From an uncultured Propionibacteriaceae bacterium (GTDB lineage: Bacteria; Actinomycetota; Actinomycetes; Propionibacteriales; Propionibacteriaceae): a stretch of 64,000 nucleotides of DNA. Shown here in pieces: positions 8,732 to 16,722 of this stretch (positions within the stretch are counted from its first letter, which is position 1; each line of letters begins with the position of its first letter). The notes beneath the pieces are model-generated. The model ran no database searches and was not told where the DNA came from. It worked only from the letters and a program-made list of their open reading frames with translations. A program made the position numbers and the translations under genes. The stretch lies in contig CALCKT010000069.1 of NCBI GenBank assembly GCA_937965785.1, positions 106,455-170,454 of the forward strand, read 5' to 3'.

Positions 8732-9307
8732 CTAAATCTTCGTGCGGTGGAAGTTCAGGTAGGAACGCGACGGGGTGGGGCCCCGCTGACCCTGGTAGCG
8801 GGAGCCGTACTCCTTGGAGCCGTACGGGTGCTGGGCCTCCGAGGAGAGCCGGAAGAAACACAGCTGGCCGATCTTCATGCCCGGCCACAGTTTCACGGGC
8901 AGCGTGGCCATGTTCGACAGTTCCAGGGTCACGTGTCCGGAGAAACCCGGGTCGATGAAACCAGCCGTGGAGTGGGTCAGCAGCCCCAGCCGACCCAGCG
9001 ACGACTTGCCCTCCAGGCGTGCCGCCACCGTCGCGGGCAGGCTCACCTGCTCCCACGTCGAACCGAGCACGAACTCACCCGGGTGCAGCACGAAGGCCTC
9101 CTCGTCGCCGACCTCGATCATCCGGGTCAGTTCGGGCTGTTCCTCGGCGGGGTCGATGTGCGGGTAGCGGTGGTTCTCGAACACCCGGAAGAACCGGTCG
9201 AGACGCACGTCGATGCTCGACGGCTGGAGCATCGCGGGATCCCACGGCTCCAAGGCGATCCGCCCCTCGGTCACCTCGGCCAGGATGTCTCGGTCGCTCA
9301 AAAGCAT
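8732..9307 (-). CDS. dcd: dCTP deaminase
   Basis: A 191-residue protein that starts MLLSDRDILAEVTEGRIALE, with QPSSIDVRLD and the active-site region KSSLGRLGLLTHSTAGFIDP (about residues 108-127). The family glutamate lies in HVTLELSNM and the nucleotide-binding tail is SKEYGSRYQGQRGPTPSRSY. The length and ending match actinobacterial Dcd, where the enzyme can convert dCTP directly to dUMP. It is a housekeeping gene of nucleotide metabolism, convergent with the deacetylase and not part of the neighbouring systems. Confidence 0.95.
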   Translation of the reverse strand: MLLSDRDILAEVTEGRIALEPWDPAMLQPSSIDVRLDRFFRVFENHRYPHIDPAEEQPELTRMIEVGDEEAFVLHPGEFVLGSTWEQVSLPATVAARLEGKSSLGRLGLLTHSTAGFIDPGFSGHVTLELSNMATLPVKLWPGMKIGQLCFFRLSSEAQHPYGSKEYGSRYQGQRGPTPSRSYLNFHRTKI

Positions 9308-9507
9308 GCACTGAGCCTAATGGTTACGGGGCCGGGGCCGGGGGATGCCGACCAATGGCCAGCCCGGTGTCGTAGCTGGTTCGTTGCTCCTCTCAAGACA
9401 CGTTCCGGCGCGGTTTTCACCATCCGCCGGGACAACCGGCGCGGCTATCCTGCGACGCCTCATCCGCTGGCACCCCCTCGGGCAGGCCGCGGGATAACCT
9501 TGGATTC

Positions 9508-10686
9508 ATGTCCCCGGATACCATGTTTCGGCTGCACCGCCTCCGGCTCAAGAACTATCGCAGCATCAAGATCTGCAACCTGTCTCTGGGGCCTCTGACG
9601 TTGCTGGTCGGTCCGAACGGGTCCGGAAAGTCCAATGTGCTCGACGCCCTCAGGTTCACCAGCCAGGCGCTCGGCGAAAACTTGGACAATGCGCTCAGGG
9701 AACGCGGCGGCATCGCCGAGGTGCGGCGCCGTTCAACGGGGCATCCGACGCACTTCACCATTGCCATGACCTTCGTGATGGGCGCAGGACGGCAGGCAGG
9801 TGAGTACGAGTTCGAGATCGGGGCGGCAAAAGGCGGTGAATATCGCGTTTCCCGGGAGATGTGTCGCATTCGTTCCGGCGAATTCGGTTCGGAGGACCGG
9901 TTCTTCGAGACGCGCGCCGGGCAGCTGATGAGCAGTTCCGAGGAACGACTGCCCAGGATCTTCCCGGACCGGCTTCTGCTGGTGGCGCTCTCCGGGCAGG
10001 AACCGTTCAGGCAGCTCTTCGACGGGCTCGCGTCCATGGGGGTGTTCAGCCCCGCCCCCGAGGCCATGCGGGTCGTCCAGAAACCCGACCCCGGAGACCT
10101 GCTCCGCCGGGACGCGTCGAACATCGCGTCGGTGATCGAACGGCTCAGACGCACCGATCTGCCCGCCAAGGCCAGGATCGAGGAGTACCTGTCCCACATC
10201 GTGCCCGGGGTGAAGGCGATTCAGCGCGTTGGTGTGGCCAACTGGGAAACCCTGGAGTTCCAGCAGGAGGTGCAGGGAGCCGCCAACCCTTGGTCCTTCC
10301 AGGCGTCCTCGATGAGCGATGGAACGTTGCGGGCCCTGGGGGTGTTGGTGGCGTTGTTCGCGGGAACGGGGGAGGTGATGAGCCCGGTCGGGATCGAGGA
10401 ACCGGAATCCGCCCTGCACCCGGCGGCATCGGGTCTGCTTCTCGACGCGATCCGCGACGCGAGCCAGCGAAGACAGATCCTTGTCACGAGCCACAGCCCC
10501 GACCTGCTCGATTCGCCGTCCATCACTGTCGATGAATTGCTAGCGGTGCGTTCGGTCTCGGGAACCACTGTCGTGGATCGGCCTGACGCGGCGGCGCAGG
10601 TAGCGCTGAAGGAATCCCTCTTCACCGCGGGTGAGCTTGTTCGTGCGGATCAGCTCCAGCCGGAAATCGGTGGCGTCGCATGGTGA
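9508..10686 (+). CDS. AAA family ATPase (OLD/RecF-like), defence-type
   Basis: A 392-residue SMC/RecF-like ATPase. Walker A is LLVGPNGSGKSN (about residues 31-42), preceded by the typical RLKNYRSIKICNLSLGPLT start. The Walker B region is VGIEEPESALHP and the switch histidine lies in ILVTSHSPDLLD. The gene overlaps the downstream DUF4276 gene by 7 bp. An ABC-type ATPase next to a small TOPRIM-like protein matches split OLD-like modules found in bacterial immunity. The partner is probably the nuclease and this protein its ATP-dependent controller. Function is inferred. Confidence 0.82.
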   Translation: MSPDTMFRLHRLRLKNYRSIKICNLSLGPLTLLVGPNGSGKSNVLDALRFTSQALGENLDNALRERGGIAEVRRRSTGHPTHFTIAMTFVMGAGRQAGEYEFEIGAAKGGEYRVSREMCRIRSGEFGSEDRFFETRAGQLMSSSEERLPRIFPDRLLLVALSGQEPFRQLFDGLASMGVFSPAPEAMRVVQKPDPGDLLRRDASNIASVIERLRRTDLPAKARIEEYLSHIVPGVKAIQRVGVANWETLEFQQEVQGAANPWSFQASSMSDGTLRALGVLVALFAGTGEVMSPVGIEEPESALHPAASGLLLDAIRDASQRRQILVTSHSPDLLDSPSITVDELLAVRSVSGTTVVDRPDAAAQVALKESLFTAGELVRADQLQPEIGGVAW

Positions 10687-11249
10687 GAATTGCTTCCGTG
10701 GTGGAGGGCCACGGCGAGGTGGAGGCCCTCCCGGTGCTGATCCGCCGCATCTGTGAGGAGCAAGGTGAATACGGACACGAGGTCGGGAAACCTCACAGGA
10801 TCCATCGACCAGAGATGCACACGCCGAAGGTTCTCGCGGCTGTTCGGATCCAGCGGGCGCGGGTGGGGGAGAGTGGAATCGTCGTTGTGCTGTACGACGC
10901 GGACGACGACGAGTGGGAGGCGGCAAGAAAGAGCACTCAGGAGCAGCTGGGGCAGGAACGAGCCGTCATCGCCGTCGCGGTGCGGGAATATGAGGCATGG
11001 TTCCTGGCGGCCCTTGAATCTCTCGGTGAAAGTCGGGCGATCAAACAGGGTGCTCGCTTCGATGCCGATCCCGAGCAGCCCCGCAACGCTAAGAAACAGC
11101 TCGAACTGCACATGACCGAGTCATACCGGGAGACGCTGCACCAGCCGAAGTTTTCAGCACTCATGGATCTTGATCTGTTGCGTCGCAGGAGCCCCTCTTA
11201 TGGCCGTTTTGAGGACGACTTGGCCGCGGCATTGAAATTGAGTCGGTGA
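10680..11249 (+). CDS. DUF4276 family protein (TOPRIM-like)
   Basis: A 189-residue protein with the DUF4276 layout. An N-terminal acidic motif ASVVEGHGEVEALPVLIRRI gives the first metal-binding glutamate, VVVLYDADDDEWE gives the Asp-x-Asp pair after the third strand, and AVREYEAWFLA gives a conserved Glu-x-W. These residues resemble a TOPRIM active site. It overlaps the ATPase gene, so the two are a translationally coupled unit. I infer a nuclease half of an ATPase-nuclease defence pair. The family has no settled biochemical role that I can cite. Confidence 0.8.
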   Translation: MVRIASVVEGHGEVEALPVLIRRICEEQGEYGHEVGKPHRIHRPEMHTPKVLAAVRIQRARVGESGIVVVLYDADDDEWEAARKSTQEQLGQERAVIAVAVREYEAWFLAALESLGESRAIKQGARFDADPEQPRNAKKQLELHMTESYRETLHQPKFSALMDLDLLRRRSPSYGRFEDDLAAALKLSR

Positions 11250-11268
11250 AGGGGTCTACCCTCTTCGC

Positions 11269-13152
11269 ATGAGACCTCTGGACGGACTTGGCGTGAGCCG
11301 TGGTGAGGGGGCCATGTTGAGTCCCCTCGCCCGCGACCACTCGGTGCTGCATCACCATTTCTCCCGCGGTACGGCACGCCGGGTGCTTGCGCAGGCGAGA
11401 CCGTTCAAGGGGTGGTTCGTCGTCTTCGCGGTCGCTGTGCTGGGAGGCAGCGCCACCACCGTGCTCCCGATGCTGCTGTTCCAACGCATCATCGACGACG
11501 GGGTGCTTGCGGGAAACGCGGATCTCGTCGTGCAGTTGGCGTTGGTGGTCGCCGGGTTGGCGCTGGTCGGCATGGGGCTGGGGCTGCTGGAACGCTGGTG
11601 CTCGGCGCGGATCGGGGAGGGCCTGACCCACCGGCTGCGATGTCAGCTGTTCGACCGTGTCAACAGCATGCCGCTGGCCTTTTTCACCCGCTCCAGCACG
11701 GGCAGGCTCGTCTCCCGCATCGTCGGGGACGTCTCGGGTGCGCAGCAGGCGTTCACGTCGACGTTCTCGCAGGCCCTCAGCAACGCCGCCACCCTGCTGC
11801 TCGTCCTGGGTTCGATGCTGTTGCTGTCGTGGCAGCTGACCCTGGCGGCCCTGGTGCTGCTGCCCGTGTTCCTGGTGCCCGCAAAACTGGTGGCGCGGCG
11901 CACGGCCCGCCTGGCGCGCCTGAGGATGGACCATCAGGCGCAGCTGACCGAGACCATGACCGAGCGTTTCACCGTCTCCGGTGCGATGCTGGTGAAACTG
12001 TTCGGAAACCCGCGCAGTGAGTCCCGGATGTTCGATGCCCAGGCCGGGCAGCTGGCCCGCGACGGGGTGCAGATGGCGATGATGGTGCGCATCTTCCTGT
12101 CCGCCCTGACCCTGGCGGGGGCGTTGGCCACCGCCGTGTTCTACGGCGTGGGTGGCAACGCGGTCATCGAGGGGCGGCTCAGCCTCGGTACCCTGACCGC
12201 CATGGTGGCGCTCCTGGCGCGTCTCTACGGGCCCTTGACGCAGCTGAGCAACCTGCGGATCGACCTGATGACCGCCATGGTCAGTTTCGAACGGGTCTTC
12301 GAGGTGCTGGACCTCAAACCCTCCATCTACGACGCCCACGACTCGATCAACGTACCGGGTCCGCCGAGCATCGAGTTCGACAAGGTGTGGTTCACCTACC
12401 CCACGGCCTCGGAGGTGTCGTTGTCATCCCTCACCTCGGAGGCCGAAAGGGAACAGAAACGCGGCGACAAGGTGCTGAGTGAGATCAGTTTCTATGTCGA
12501 ACCCGGGCAGACGGTGGCGCTGGTCGGGCCGTCCGGGGCGGGCAAGACCACCATCACCCACCTGGTGGCGCGCCTCTACGAGGTCGATCACGGGGCGGTG
12601 CGTGTCGGTGGTGCCGACGTGCGGGGGTTGAAGCAGGCGAGCCTGCGCAACACCGTCGGATACGTCACCCAGGACGCGCACCTGTTCCACGACACCATCC
12701 GCGTCAACCTCCAGTACGCCCTGCCGGAAGCCGAGGAGCAGCAGCTGTGGGAGGCCCTCGAGGGGGCACAGCTGGCCGACCTGGTGCGCGGCCTCCCCGA
12801 TGGCCTCGAAACCGTGGTGGGGGAGCGGGGCTACCGGCTCAGCGGCGGGGAGCGGCAGCGACTGGCGATCGCCCGGCTGCTGCTGAAGTCGCCGCCCGTG
12901 ATCATCCTCGACGAGGCCACCGCGCACCTCGACTCCACCTCTGAACGCCTCGTCCAGCAGGCCTTGGATGTCGCGCGGCAGGGCCGCACCGCGATCGTGG
13001 TCGCCCACCGGTTGTCGACGGTGCGTTCCGCGGACCTGATCCTGGTGCTCGAGAACGGCCGGATCACCGAACGCGGCACCCACGACGAACTCCTGGCCGC
13101 CGACGGTGCTTACGCCAGGCTGTACCATCACCAGTTCGACGCCTCCGGCTAG
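11269..13152 (+). CDS. ABC exporter half-transporter (membrane + ATPase fusion)
   Basis: A 627-residue protein with six predicted membrane segments in the first 330 residues and a C-terminal ATPase. Walker A is GPSGAGKTT (about residues 422-430), the signature is LSGGERQR, Walker B is PVIILDEATAHLD and the H-loop is VVAHRLSTV. A charged insert (SSLTSEAEREQKRGDK) lies between the coupling region and the nucleotide domain, which is unusual. It probably acts as a homodimer and exports a lipid, drug or peptide. No substrate hint exists nearby, and it is unrelated in position to the metallophore operons. Confidence 0.88.
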   Translation: MRPLDGLGVSRGEGAMLSPLARDHSVLHHHFSRGTARRVLAQARPFKGWFVVFAVAVLGGSATTVLPMLLFQRIIDDGVLAGNADLVVQLALVVAGLALVGMGLGLLERWCSARIGEGLTHRLRCQLFDRVNSMPLAFFTRSSTGRLVSRIVGDVSGAQQAFTSTFSQALSNAATLLLVLGSMLLLSWQLTLAALVLLPVFLVPAKLVARRTARLARLRMDHQAQLTETMTERFTVSGAMLVKLFGNPRSESRMFDAQAGQLARDGVQMAMMVRIFLSALTLAGALATAVFYGVGGNAVIEGRLSLGTLTAMVALLARLYGPLTQLSNLRIDLMTAMVSFERVFEVLDLKPSIYDAHDSINVPGPPSIEFDKVWFTYPTASEVSLSSLTSEAEREQKRGDKVLSEISFYVEPGQTVALVGPSGAGKTTITHLVARLYEVDHGAVRVGGADVRGLKQASLRNTVGYVTQDAHLFHDTIRVNLQYALPEAEEQQLWEALEGAQLADLVRGLPDGLETVVGERGYRLSGGERQRLAIARLLLKSPPVIILDEATAHLDSTSERLVQQALDVARQGRTAIVVAHRLSTVRSADLILVLENGRITERGTHDELLAADGAYARLYHHQFDASG

Positions 13153-13165
13153 GGTTTCAGCGTCA

Positions 13166-13672
13166 TCACACCCGGTGGGTGCTCCCGGTCAGCTCGTGGA
13201 GCACCTCCACGTGGCCGTCATCGCCGGTTTCCTCCCCGGCCGGGCGGAACCCCACCTTGGCCAGCACCCGCAGGCTCGCGGCGTTGCCGGCTCGGACCCG
13301 CGTCGAGACCACGTCCAGGCCGAGGCCGTCGAACGCCCACCCGCACACGAGCCGGAGTGCGCGGGTCGCGATCCCACGTCCCCGATGGGCCGGGTGCACG
13401 AAATAGGAAACGTTCCAGCGGCCATCGTGGAGTTTCAGGTCGATTCCTCCCGCGAACCCGGCCGGGACGCGGATCGCCCAAGTGAAGGAATCGGGTTCCG
13501 CGTCGTTCGCGACCCGTTCCAGATGGGCCCGGCAGCGTTCCAGACCCGGCCGGCACGGCCACCCGAACCAGCGGGCGCACTCGTCGTCCTGCGCATCCGA
13601 CCAGTCGTCGGCGTCACCCACGTCCGGTGCCTCGAGCACGAGGTCGTCCGCGACCAGCCGGGGAGTTCTCAT
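13166..13672 (-). CDS. GNAT family N-acetyltransferase (RimJ/RimL-like)
   Basis: A 168-residue protein with the RimJ/RimL-type opening MRTPRLVADDLVLEAPDVGD and the acetyl-CoA binding loop VHPAHRGRGIATRALRLVCG (motif A, R-G-x-G-x-A, about residues 96-115), followed by VVSTRVRAGNAASLRVLAKVGF (the N-x-x-S-x-x-x-x-x-K-x-G-F element). The family acetylates ribosomal protein N-termini, antibiotics or amino acids; the substrate here is unknown. It is convergent with the ABC exporter, with 13 bp between their ends. Confidence 0.88.
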   Translation of the reverse strand: MRTPRLVADDLVLEAPDVGDADDWSDAQDDECARWFGWPCRPGLERCRAHLERVANDAEPDSFTWAIRVPAGFAGGIDLKLHDGRWNVSYFVHPAHRGRGIATRALRLVCGWAFDGLGLDVVSTRVRAGNAASLRVLAKVGFRPAGEETGDDGHVEVLHELTGSTHRV

Positions 13673-13778
13673 GGCGCCCAGCCTAGAACCCGATGCGTGT
13701 CATTGGGGTGCTGCACGTTTCCTGGGCGGTGACGAAAAACAGGTTCAATCGAACACGTGGGACATGAGTTTGTGTCGT

Positions 13779-13856
13779 GAGACTTGTGAACGGCCATTGC
13801 CAGGTGGGTTCTGGCTGGGGTTTTGCTGGTCGATACGCCGCCTGTGAACAAGTCTC
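13779..13856 (-). repeat. 79-nt dispersed quasi-palindromic repeat, copy 3
   Basis: Read on the minus strand, this stretch begins GAGACTTGTTCACAGGCGGC and ends CGTTCACAAGTCTC. It lines up with two other copies in the window (16381-16459 and 18563-18641); the first 40 positions differ from the copy at 18563 at nine places, all transitions. The ends form an inverted repeat, so the unit can fold into a long stem-loop. It directly abuts a truncated CRISPR repeat. It is not a known IS. Confidence 0.6.
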
Positions 13857-13871
13857 ACGGTGCTTCCAGAC
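13856..13871 (+). repeat. Truncated CRISPR repeat remnant at the trailer end
   Basis: CACGGTGCTTCCAGAC matches the last 16 bases of the 37-bp repeat, with one change. It is separated from the first complete repeat by exactly 36 bases, a normal spacer length. The rest of the repeat is replaced by the end of the dispersed element to its left. Confidence 0.7.
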
Positions 13872-13907
13872 CCAAGCACCTTATACCCCCTATTCTAACT
13901 GGATATT

Positions 13908-15535
13908 GTTTCAATCCGTTTTAAGGTTCGCGGTGCTTCCAGACAGATGGCAATGAAGTAGAATGCCAAGACGGTCAGGAGTTTCAATCCGCTTTAAGGT
14001 TCGCGGTGCTTCCAAACACGGACCTAAATTGACGTACGTTCTCGACAAGGACTTGTTTCAATCCGCTTTAAGGTTCGCGGTGCTTCCAGACATCTGGTTA
14101 TGTACGAAACACGGAGACACGACTCGGGGTTTCAATCCGCTTTAAGGTTCGCGGTGCTTCCAGACTCGCCTACTCCGACTCCAGGGCGAGAAGACGCTGG
14201 GGTTTCAATCCGCTTTAAGGTTCGCGGTGCTTCCAGACACGTCTGGAATGGCTCGAGTTGGATACTCCACCGGGTTTCAATCCGCTTTAAGGTTCGCGGT
14301 GCTTCCAGACCCGTAGTTTGAAAGGAGGCCCCACATGAAGGGGCTGTTTCAATCCGCTTTAAGGTTCGCGGTGCTTCCAGACATTAACAAAGTTACCCAC
14401 TAGAAGAAAGCCCCCAGTAGTTTCAATCCGCTTTAAGGTTCGCGGTGCTTCCAGACAAGGAAGGAGGCCATCATGGCCAAGAAGAGCGCTTTTGTTTCAA
14501 TCCGCTTTAAGGTTCGCGGTGCTTCCAGACTCGGAAGTGGAAAAGAGGCTGAGGCCTCGGTCTCGTTTCAATCCGCTTTAAGGTTCGCGGTGCTTCCAGA
14601 CCTAATAGGCTTGGTGGCGTCCTTCGTGGACGTTTCAATCCGCTTTAAGGTTCGCGGTGCTTCCAGACTGGATGTTCTGGGACCTATGGAGACTCTGACC
14701 TCTGTTTCAATCCGCTTTAAGGTTCGCGGTGCTTCCAGACGAGTACTGCACTTCCCTCAAGCGCAACTTCATTTTGCGGTTTCAATCCGCTTTAAGGTTC
14801 GCGGTGCTTCCAGACATGCAGTATTTCCTGGCCTGGGCCAAGAACAACCGGTTTCAATCCGCTTTAAGGTTCGCGGTGCTTCCAGACCTGCCGTGCAACT
14901 GGGCCAGGTAGACGAGCTGGGTTTCAATCCGCTTTAAGGTTCGCGGTGCTTCCAGACCACTTGGTAATAAGTTTACCAGGTGTGGCCTCTGTGACGTTTC
15001 AATCCGCTTTAAGGTTCGCGGTGCTTCCAGACGACGCCAATAAGGCTGGCACCACCGAGTGCAGGTTTCAATCCGCTTTAAGGTTCGCGGTGCTTCCAGA
15101 CAGGAATGAACATAAGATTCAATGCAAACGAATCTGTTTCAATCCGCTTTAAGGTTCGCGGTGCTTCCAGACTCGACGTCGCTCGAAAGGTGGCAATACC
15201 TTCTCGCGTTTCAATCCGCTTTAAGGTTCGCGGTGCTTCCAGACAGCTCACTGGTTGGCACATTAACAAGTTGTCCACTATGTTTCAATCCGCTTTAAGG
15301 TTCGCGGTGCTTCCAGACAAGATTCTCGGCGGCGTACGACCCGGAAGAGGTGTTTCAATCCGCTTTAAGGTTCGCGGTGCTTCCAGACAAAGGAAGTCCA
15401 CCTCGCCTCCCTGGTTGAGGCACAGGTTTCAATCCGCTTTAAGGTTCGCGGTGCTTCCAGACTTCTGCGTAAGGGCTTTGGCGGAGATCCGCTAGAGTGT
15501 TTCAATCCGCTTTAAGGTTCGCGGTGCTTCCAGAC
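13908..15535 (-). CRISPR. CRISPR array, 23 repeats / 22 spacers, no adjacent cas genes
   Basis: Twenty-three 37-bp repeats occur. On the plus strand each begins GTTTCAATCCGCTTTAAGG and ends GCGGTGCTTCCAGAC. The spacers are 30-38 bp, mostly 33-37. Only two repeats deviate: the leftmost (13908-13944) has CCGTTTTAAGG, and the second (13981-14017) ends TCCAAAC. On the minus strand the repeat ends in ATTGAAAC, the 8-nt crRNA handle typical of type III and several type I systems, so I assign minus-strand transcription with the leader on the right and the worn end on the left. Repeat starts: 13908, 13981, 14055, 14129, 14202, 14274, 14346, 14420, 14494, 14565, 14632, 14704, 14779, 14851, 14921, 14996, 15065, 15136, 15208, 15282, 15352, 15426, 15499. 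No Cas1, Cas2, Cas6 or effector gene exists in the window. Confidence 0.97.
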
Positions 15536-15650
15536 CCTACCCCATGACACGCCGTCCTGACAAGCCCCGTTGCAGCGGTTTTACACACCACCCCTCCTCA
15601 CCCCCTCCAACCAGAGGACAGAACCTGTCCTCAAAGGGGTAAAACCCCTA
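15536..15650 (-). promoter_or_regulatory. Probable CRISPR leader with two tandem palindromes
   Basis: The sequence next to the best-conserved end of the array. It contains two perfect hairpin-forming palindromes side by side: GAGGACAG-AAC-CTGTCCTC (15614-15632) and AGGGGT-AAA-ACCCCT (15635-15649). On the minus strand a TTGACT lies just outside the second. They are 80-115 bases from the first repeat, a suitable place for leader-binding proteins or a promoter-linked structure. Leader identity is inferred from array polarity. Confidence 0.5.
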
Positions 15651-16380
15651 GTCAAGTGCCATACACACCTGAAGCCATTTTTGGTCGTTCTCCAACACCC
15701 CTGTCCGGGGGTGTCTCCAAAACACCCGCAGGCAGCCGGGAGCGCCGGCTGCCTCCAACCCTACCCCCACGCCATCCCATCCCGTGACGGGCCCGTGACT
15801 CAGGGATCGGCAAACTCGGTGGCTTGGGTGGTTTGACGGGGGCGCGGGCCCTGCAGGGGGCGATGAGCGGTGCTTGATCAACCCTTCACCCCGGGGAGTC
15901 CGCGTCGATGTCAGCTACCCGCCACCACCGCTGCCCTGTCACGCCAGCCTGTGGCCTGTGTCCTCCAGAACGTGACTGATCCTCGTCACCGGCGGGGTGT
16001 GCGTCACGCTCTGCCCCGCGGTCTTGTCCCTGGCGGTGGTGGGGGGTGTCGGCCGGCAGTTTGATGGCGTAAGGGGCGCGCCGCCGATCTGATTCCCCGC
16101 GATCTGGCCGGTCTGGGTCTGGAGAAGGGGCAGACGTTGCCATCGGCAGTCCGTCGGTCTCATCCGCATCTTCCACGACCCCGGCACATCCATCGCCTCA
16201 ACCACCAGAGCCTTGGCCAGATGCCCAAAACGAGCCATCAAACTATTCACCCAAACCCCCACCTAACCGACTTTGCCGCCCCATGGCCCGCGACTCCCTT
16301 CGCAAGGCGCCAGTCATCCCGTCTGATTTCCCATAGGCATCGGCGGGTTTAGCAGGAACTCTCCTCGGCGCGGGCAACTG

Positions 16381-16459
16381 GAGGTTTATCCACAGGCGGC
16401 ACGTCGGTTAGCGAAACCCTTGGCCGAAGCACACTTGAGAACGGATGTGAATAAGTTTC
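16381..16459 (+). repeat. 79-nt dispersed quasi-palindromic repeat, copy 1
   Basis: It starts GAGGTTTATCCACAGGCGGC and ends GATGTGAATAAGTTTC. Compared without gaps to the copy at 18563-18641, 55 of 79 positions agree by my count and most differences are transitions. The ends are complementary (TTTATCCACA against TGTGAATAAG), so the unit could fold as a stem-loop. It lies upstream of the lower-GC ABC exporter, with copy 2 in the same orientation downstream. Confidence 0.6.
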
Positions 16460-16633
16460 CTCGTCAACCAGAAAATTCTACCGTGCCGGAAGAAAAGCGA
16501 TCGAGGATGTGGTTTCATGGATTGAAGCCTGCTACAATCAAACCGGTTTTCATTTCGGTGGTTGGGTGTTGCGCCCCAAGTGAAGTCCATCAAGACAAGA
16601 GAGGCAAACTGATGCGGCGGTTTAAACCATGAT

Positions 16634-16659
16634 CCAAGATTTTGCCACCATCCGAAAAA
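16634..16659 (-). repeat. 26-nt inverted-repeat arm, left of ABC exporter
   Basis: The sequence starting CCAAGATTTTGCCACC matches, in reverse complement and at roughly 21 of 26 positions, the stretch at 18531-18556 beyond the other end of the ABC exporter gene. A weaker third copy is seen at 13718-13743. The pair frames the transporter gene like the ends of a small mobile unit, but no transposase is present. Confidence 0.45.
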
Positions 16660-16722
16660 CTTATAGCAGTCCAACCGAAACCAAGGCCTCCGCGCCGTGC
16701 GCACTGGGAAGATCGGAGATGA

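Larger units (their letters stand above)
15651..16722. other. About 1.1 kb without a recognisable gene
   Basis: Short open frames exist on both strands but none has a convincing start, domain or codon pattern. The stretch around 15900-16260 may be old decayed coding DNA; I could not identify it. The right part (16381-16720) contains one copy of the dispersed 79-nt repeat and one arm of an inverted repeat, and its base composition becomes more AT-rich towards the ABC exporter gene. Confidence 0.5.

Noticed and set aside
13963..15495. Several open frames repeating SIRFKVRGASR or QSALRFAVLPD
   Set aside because: These are translations of the CRISPR repeat, not proteins.
15939..16262. Minus-strand frame beginning MGVWVNSLMARFGHLAKALV, suspected transposase end
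   Set aside because: Only the first 25 residues look protein-like; no DDE or other transposase motif, no inverted ends and no start signal.
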